Made by a program: the position numbers and the translations under genes. This document shows positions 60,978-64,000 of a stretch of 64,000 bases of DNA, in pieces (position 1 is the stretch's first letter; each line of letters starts with the position of its first letter). The notes under the pieces are model-generated. The model was not told where the DNA came from and made no database searches. It saw only the letters and a list, made by a program, of their open reading frames with translations. This DNA is from Streptomyces sp. DvalAA-43 (lineage in GTDB: Bacteria; Actinomycetota; Actinomycetes; Streptomycetales; Streptomycetaceae). The stretch spans positions 98,704 to 162,703 of the forward strand of contig NZ_FMBW01000052.1 in NCBI RefSeq assembly GCF_900091725.1. The letters run 5' to 3'.

Positions 60978-61772
60978 TCAGGGATCCTCCCGCGACCGGC
61001 CGTCCATGGTCTCGTGCCAGGCGCACAGCGACTCGGCCACGGCATCGAGAAGACCGGCCCCCACCGCCTGCGCGATCGTCCCGTCGCAGAACCGTTCCCC
61101 GCGCACCACGGCCGTGGCCGCGCGCACCGCGTCGGCCGGACCCAGCCGTCCACCGGCGGGCACGGCCGGCGGCGGATTGTCCTGCCACAGGTACGCGGGC
61201 GTCACCGCACCGACGGCGGCCAGCGCACCCACCAGTCGCCGGAGCGGCTTGCTGTGGATCGGGTAACCCATCAGCCAGGTGCCGTCGGGCTGCCGCCCGC
61301 TCGCGGACCACCGCACGTCGCGGTCCTCGTCCGTGAGCGCGGCGAGCGCCTCCTTCAACTCGTGCCATGCGTCGGTGTTCCCGTGGTCGAGCTGGACCAG
61401 CAGACGGCGGTCGTCGGCCTCGGTGACGACCTGGGCCAGCGCGGTGAGCGCGCCCAGGGACGGCGTCGTGGCCAGGGAGCCCGGAGTGACATGGCTGACG
61501 CACCTCGGGTCCGAGCCCCGGGCCAGCTCCGCGAGCGCGGCCGTGGGCACGAGCCCGCGCGCCTTGGCGGCGTCGAGCCTTGCGGACCACCCAAGCCCTT
61601 CGCTGATCCCGGCCCGGTCACCGGCGGGCCGCAGACACCAACCGGCGGCGTCGTCCTCGTCGTTGGCCCACAGATAGCCCATCGCCTCGCCACGGGCATT
61701 GGCGACGGTGAGGTGATGGACCGGGCCGGTGGTCTCGGCGCGGTAGCGCGGTGCGTCGGGGGCGTGGGCCAT
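60978..61772 (-). CDS. Candidate immunity protein 2: fusion of an Imm-like domain and a DUF6508-like domain
   Basis: A 264-residue soluble protein. Its first about 125 residues are a paralogue of the neighbouring 133-residue protein: both share (G)EA(M/I)GY(L/V)WANDEDDAAGW, AKARG followed by PTAALAE, and SHV(V/T)PGSL. The C-terminal part (SGRQPDGTWLMGYPIHSKPL, then AVRAATAVVRGERFCDGTIA) resembles DUF6508 proteins. It starts two bases after the stop of the smaller paralogue and is downstream of the toxin gene, which fits an immunity or accessory role. That role is inference from order and paralogy. Confidence 0.7.
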   Translation of the reverse strand: MAHAPDAPRYRAETTGPVHHLTVANARGEAMGYLWANDEDDAAGWCLRPAGDRAGISEGLGWSARLDAAKARGLVPTAALAELARGSDPRCVSHVTPGSLATTPSLGALTALAQVVTEADDRRLLVQLDHGNTDAWHELKEALAALTDEDRDVRWSASGRQPDGTWLMGYPIHSKPLRRLVGALAAVGAVTPAYLWQDNPPPAVPAGGRLGPADAVRAATAVVRGERFCDGTIAQAVGAGLLDAVAESLCAWHETMDGRSREDP

Positions 61773-61774
61773 GG

Positions 61775-62176
61775 TCAGCTCGCGGCGGCGAGACTCCTGA
61801 CCACTTCGACGTTCGGAGCCTCGGTCAGGGAGCCGGGTACGACATGGCTGCTCTTCGAAGGATCCGATTCCTTGATCATCTCTGCCAGGGCGGCCGTCGG
61901 GGCGATCCCCCGGGCCTTCGCGTCATGGAGCTTCCGGGCCCACCGCGCACCCTTGTTGAACGCCTCGTCACCGCCCGCCTTGCGGACCAGCCACCCGGCG
62001 GCGTCGTCCTCGTCGTTCGCCCACACGTAGCCGATCGCCTCGCCGCCCCTGTCTGCCACCGTCAGGTACTGGACGGGCTTGTGGGACTGGGAGCTGTAGC
62101 GCGGCGGCCCGCCGGGCGCCTCGTTGAACAACAGATCCTCGTTCAGCCGCGGATTGGGCCGCTGCTCGCTGCTCAT
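61775..62176 (-). CDS. Candidate immunity protein 1
   Basis: A 133-residue soluble acidic protein with GEAIGYVWANDEDDAAGW (about residues 45-62) and SHVVPGSLTEAP (about 112-123). No known immunity family is recognised. Its ATG overlaps the toxin stop as ATGA (62173-62176), the tight coupling expected for a toxin-immunity pair. A longer paralogue follows immediately. Its fold is probably alpha/beta with a surface acidic patch, but that is inference. Confidence 0.72.
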   Translation of the reverse strand: MSSEQRPNPRLNEDLLFNEAPGGPPRYSSQSHKPVQYLTVADRGGEAIGYVWANDEDDAAGWLVRKAGGDEAFNKGARWARKLHDAKARGIAPTAALAEMIKESDPSKSSHVVPGSLTEAPNVEVVRSLAAAS

Positions 62177-64000
62177 TCGTGTACCACTCCCTTATTCGGC
62201 GGCAGGACTTCTCCGTAGACCTGGACCTGGCCATTCTCCATAAAGACGCGGGTCACCTTGAACTCGGAACCGCGGGCCAGGAGCAGCTCACGCTCCTCCA
62301 CATCGAATTTGGAGACCTTCTCCAGCCACAGGGCGGGCGTGCCCTTCGGCACACGGAGGTGCAGGATTGCTTCCTTGCCGGCGAAGCTGGACACCGGGTG
62401 GTTGCCGAGAGAGGTCGAGGTGTACCCCTTGTCCGGGTAGGTCTGGCCCAGCATGTCGAGCGGAGAGTCCAGCTTGAGGTGGCCCAGCCCCGTACCCCGG
62501 ACGACCATGATGTCGTCGGGTACGGGACGCGTCGACATGACCCTGTCCATCTCGGCGATGTCGTGCAGCACCGCCGGCTCCGGGCCGAATCCCGCAGTGC
62601 CACGCAGATGACCGTTCATGTCGTGGTACGACGGGAACGTCTCACCGGTGTAGTCCCAGAGGGCCTGCTTCGCGGACGGGTCCAGATTGTCCACGTAGTC
62701 GTTCCAGTAGTCCCGGCCGTAGTCGATCGCCGCGGTGTCGTCGGCGAATGGGACTGTGCCGTCCGTGAGTTCGGCGGCGGCGACCCGGTGCTTCTCGGCC
62801 GTCGTGAGGTCGTCGAAGTCGTCGGCGGAGACGTGCGGGGTGTACTTGAAACCGTCACCCGTACCGCCGTTCCCCACACCGTCCGCACCGGGATGACCGG
62901 GCGTCGTCGCGTCGTCCGCGCCGTGCGCGAGGTCGTCGGCGGCGCCGTGCGGGTCGACATGGCCGCCGTGGCCGCCGTGGTCACCGGTGTGCGCCGCGTC
63001 ATCGGCGTGCCCGGCCGCGTCGTCCGCGTGCCCGCCGTGTGAGGTGTCGTGGCCGCCGTGTGAACTGTCGTGGCCGCCACCGTGCGAACCGTCGTGTTCG
63101 GGCGTGCCCGGTCCGTCGTGGCCCGGGGCGTGCGGAGGGGTGGGATCCGGGGTGTGCGGATTGCCGCCGGGGATGTCGTGGCCCGTTCCGGCGGGGAAGT
63201 GGTCGGTGGGAACGTGAGCGCCGACGTTGCCCGGGACATGGCCGGGTGCTCCGCCCGGCAGGTGGCTTGCCGGGTCGAAGTGTGCCGGGGCGGGACCGAA
63301 CGATCCGTTGGGAACGTGGCTTGCCGGGTCGAAGTGCGCGGGGGCGGGTCCGAACGATCCGTTCGGTACGTGATTGGGAACTCCGCCCGGCACATGGTCG
63401 AAGCCGCCGCCGGGGGTGTGCGCCGCCATGTCTGGGAAGCCGCTTCCCGCGTGGACGCCCACCGGCACCGGCTGCTGAATCTGCCAGGACGTCGGCAGGC
63501 CCGAGGTGCCGGGGACCGTGTCGTGCGGGATCGGGGTCGTCTCGACCACGCCGTTCGGGGCGACCAGGTTCCCGTTGGGCTCCAGGAAGCGACCGTCGGG
63601 CAACTGCACCGAACCGTCGGGGAGTTTGGGGATCTCGATGTTGCCGATGCCCTTGAGGCCCTTGGTGATGTCGCCGATCTTGGAGAGTCCTGCGCCCGCG
63701 CCCTTGGCGATGTAGGTCATGGGGTCGATGACCTTGCCGGCCTTGCCCGCGACGGAGAGTACCTTCGCGACGGCTCCGGCTTTGCCGGCTCCTGCGGCGG
63801 CTCCGCCGGCGCCTCCGGTGAACACGGTCGTCAGGACGTTGAAGGTGACGGCTCCGGCGGCCCGGCCGGGGTTCTTGCCCCATTCGTCCCAGGCGACGAG
63901 TGCTTTGCCGGTCTCCTTCATCGCGGTGCGTGAGTCACGCAGCCAGGAGGGGAGTTTGTCGTCCGGGAGTGCCCAGAAGAGGGTTCCGGCGCCGGGGAGG
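62173..64000 (-). CDS. Polymorphic toxin with C-terminal ADP-ribosyltransferase domain (5' end outside window)
   Basis: The visible 609 codons are the C-terminal part of a large protein; the frame stays open to the right edge (LFWALPDDKLPSWLRDSRTA before the first internal Met). A hydrophobic Gly/Ala-rich region (GKAGAVAKVLSVAGKAG) comes first, then a proline/glycine-rich linker with two 18-residue repeats (NGSFGPAPAHFDPAS), then a His/Gly/Asp-rich linker, then a C-terminal domain with the R-STS-ExE pattern of clostridial-type ADP-ribosyltransferases: Arg in MVVRGTG, GYTSTSLG, and EERELLLARGSEFKV. It would modify a target in a neighbouring cell after export by the adjacent type VII system. 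The N-terminal targeting domain is beyond the edge. Confidence 0.88.
   Translation of the reverse strand, partial: LPGAGTLFWALPDDKLPSWLRDSRTAMKETGKALVAWDEWGKNPGRAAGAVTFNVLTTVFTGGAGGAAAGAGKAGAVAKVLSVAGKAGKVIDPMTYIAKGAGAGLSKIGDITKGLKGIGNIEIPKLPDGSVQLPDGRFLEPNGNLVAPNGVVETTPIPHDTVPGTSGLPTSWQIQQPVPVGVHAGSGFPDMAAHTPGGGFDHVPGGVPNHVPNGSFGPAPAHFDPASHVPNGSFGPAPAHFDPASHLPGGAPGHVPGNVGAHVPTDHFPAGTGHDIPGGNPHTPDPTPPHAPGHDGPGTPEHDGSHGGGHDSSHGGHDTSHGGHADDAAGHADDAAHTGDHGGHGGHVDPHGAADDLAHGADDATTPGHPGADGVGNGGTGDGFKYTPHVSADDFDDLTTAEKHRVAAAELTDGTVPFADDTAAIDYGRDYWNDYVDNLDPSAKQALWDYTGETFPSYHDMNGHLRGTAGFGPEPAVLHDIAEMDRVMSTRPVPDDIMVVRGTGLGHLKLDSPLDMLGQTYPDKGYTSTSLGNHPVSSFAGKEAILHLRVPKGTPALWLEKVSKFDVEERELLLARGSEFKVTRVFMENGQVQVYGEVLPPNKGVVHE
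63262..63369 (-). repeat. Two 54-bp tandem repeats in the toxin linker
   Basis: Units at 63262-63315 and 63316-63369 differ at five of 54 bases and each encodes one 18-residue HVPNGSFGPAPAHFDPAS unit. They are in frame and could expand or contract. Confidence 0.9.

Overview
The window is high-GC actinomycete DNA and almost certainly comes from a Streptomyces chromosome. Evidence for this is the strong G/C bias at third codon positions, frequent GTG and TTG starts, overlapping ATGA/GTGA gene junctions, GC-rich hairpin terminators without U-tracts, and typical Streptomyces families (XRE/DUF397 pairs, the GlgE pathway, a Streptomyces-style type VII secretion locus with DUF6177, and a terpene synthase). 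I recognise about 50 protein genes. I saw no rRNA, tRNA, CRISPR array, insertion sequence or phage.

Layout. Bases 1-7000 hold signalling genes: a C4-dicarboxylate two-component kinase cut by the left edge, divergent from a DctA transporter; a MerR regulator with a thioredoxin; and a Clp-N-domain protein followed by a histidine kinase and a NarL-type regulator. Bases 7000-18000 hold alpha-glucan metabolism: glgE-treS-pep2-glgB on the minus strand, divergent from a glucan phosphorylase. The debranching enzyme glgX lies alone at 36.6-38.8 kb. Together these cover trehalose to maltose to maltose-1-phosphate to glucan, then branching, debranching and phosphorolysis.

Bases 18-29 kb form a mixed accessory stretch: a secreted M4 metalloprotease, a zinc alcohol dehydrogenase, an XRE gene with two nearly identical DUF397 genes, a GbsR/MarR-type regulator divergent from a cytochrome P450, and an SDR oxidoreductase with its likely MmyB-type regulator. 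Bases 29-36.5 kb hold a heterodimeric ABC exporter and an ABC-2 exporter followed by a second two-component system. Bases 39-51 kb hold cell-envelope and metabolic genes: an L,D-transpeptidase lipoprotein, an enoyl-CoA hydratase, an RsbW-like ATPase, a deacetylase-like lipoprotein coupled to a beta-propeller lipoprotein, a GNAT enzyme, an EF-hand protein, a carboxylesterase, an acyl-CoA ligase with a divergent PucR regulator, and a stand-alone terpene synthase.

Bases 51.8-64 kb form a type VII secretion locus read leftward: a polymorphic toxin with a C-terminal ADP-ribosyltransferase-like domain (5' end outside the window), two related downstream genes that are candidate immunity proteins, a small membrane protein, EccD, a MinD-like ATPase with a Q-rich N-terminus, EccC and a DUF6177 protein. 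The toxin with its duplicated candidate immunity module is the most interesting lead. The WXG100 substrates and the remaining Ecc components are not visible here.
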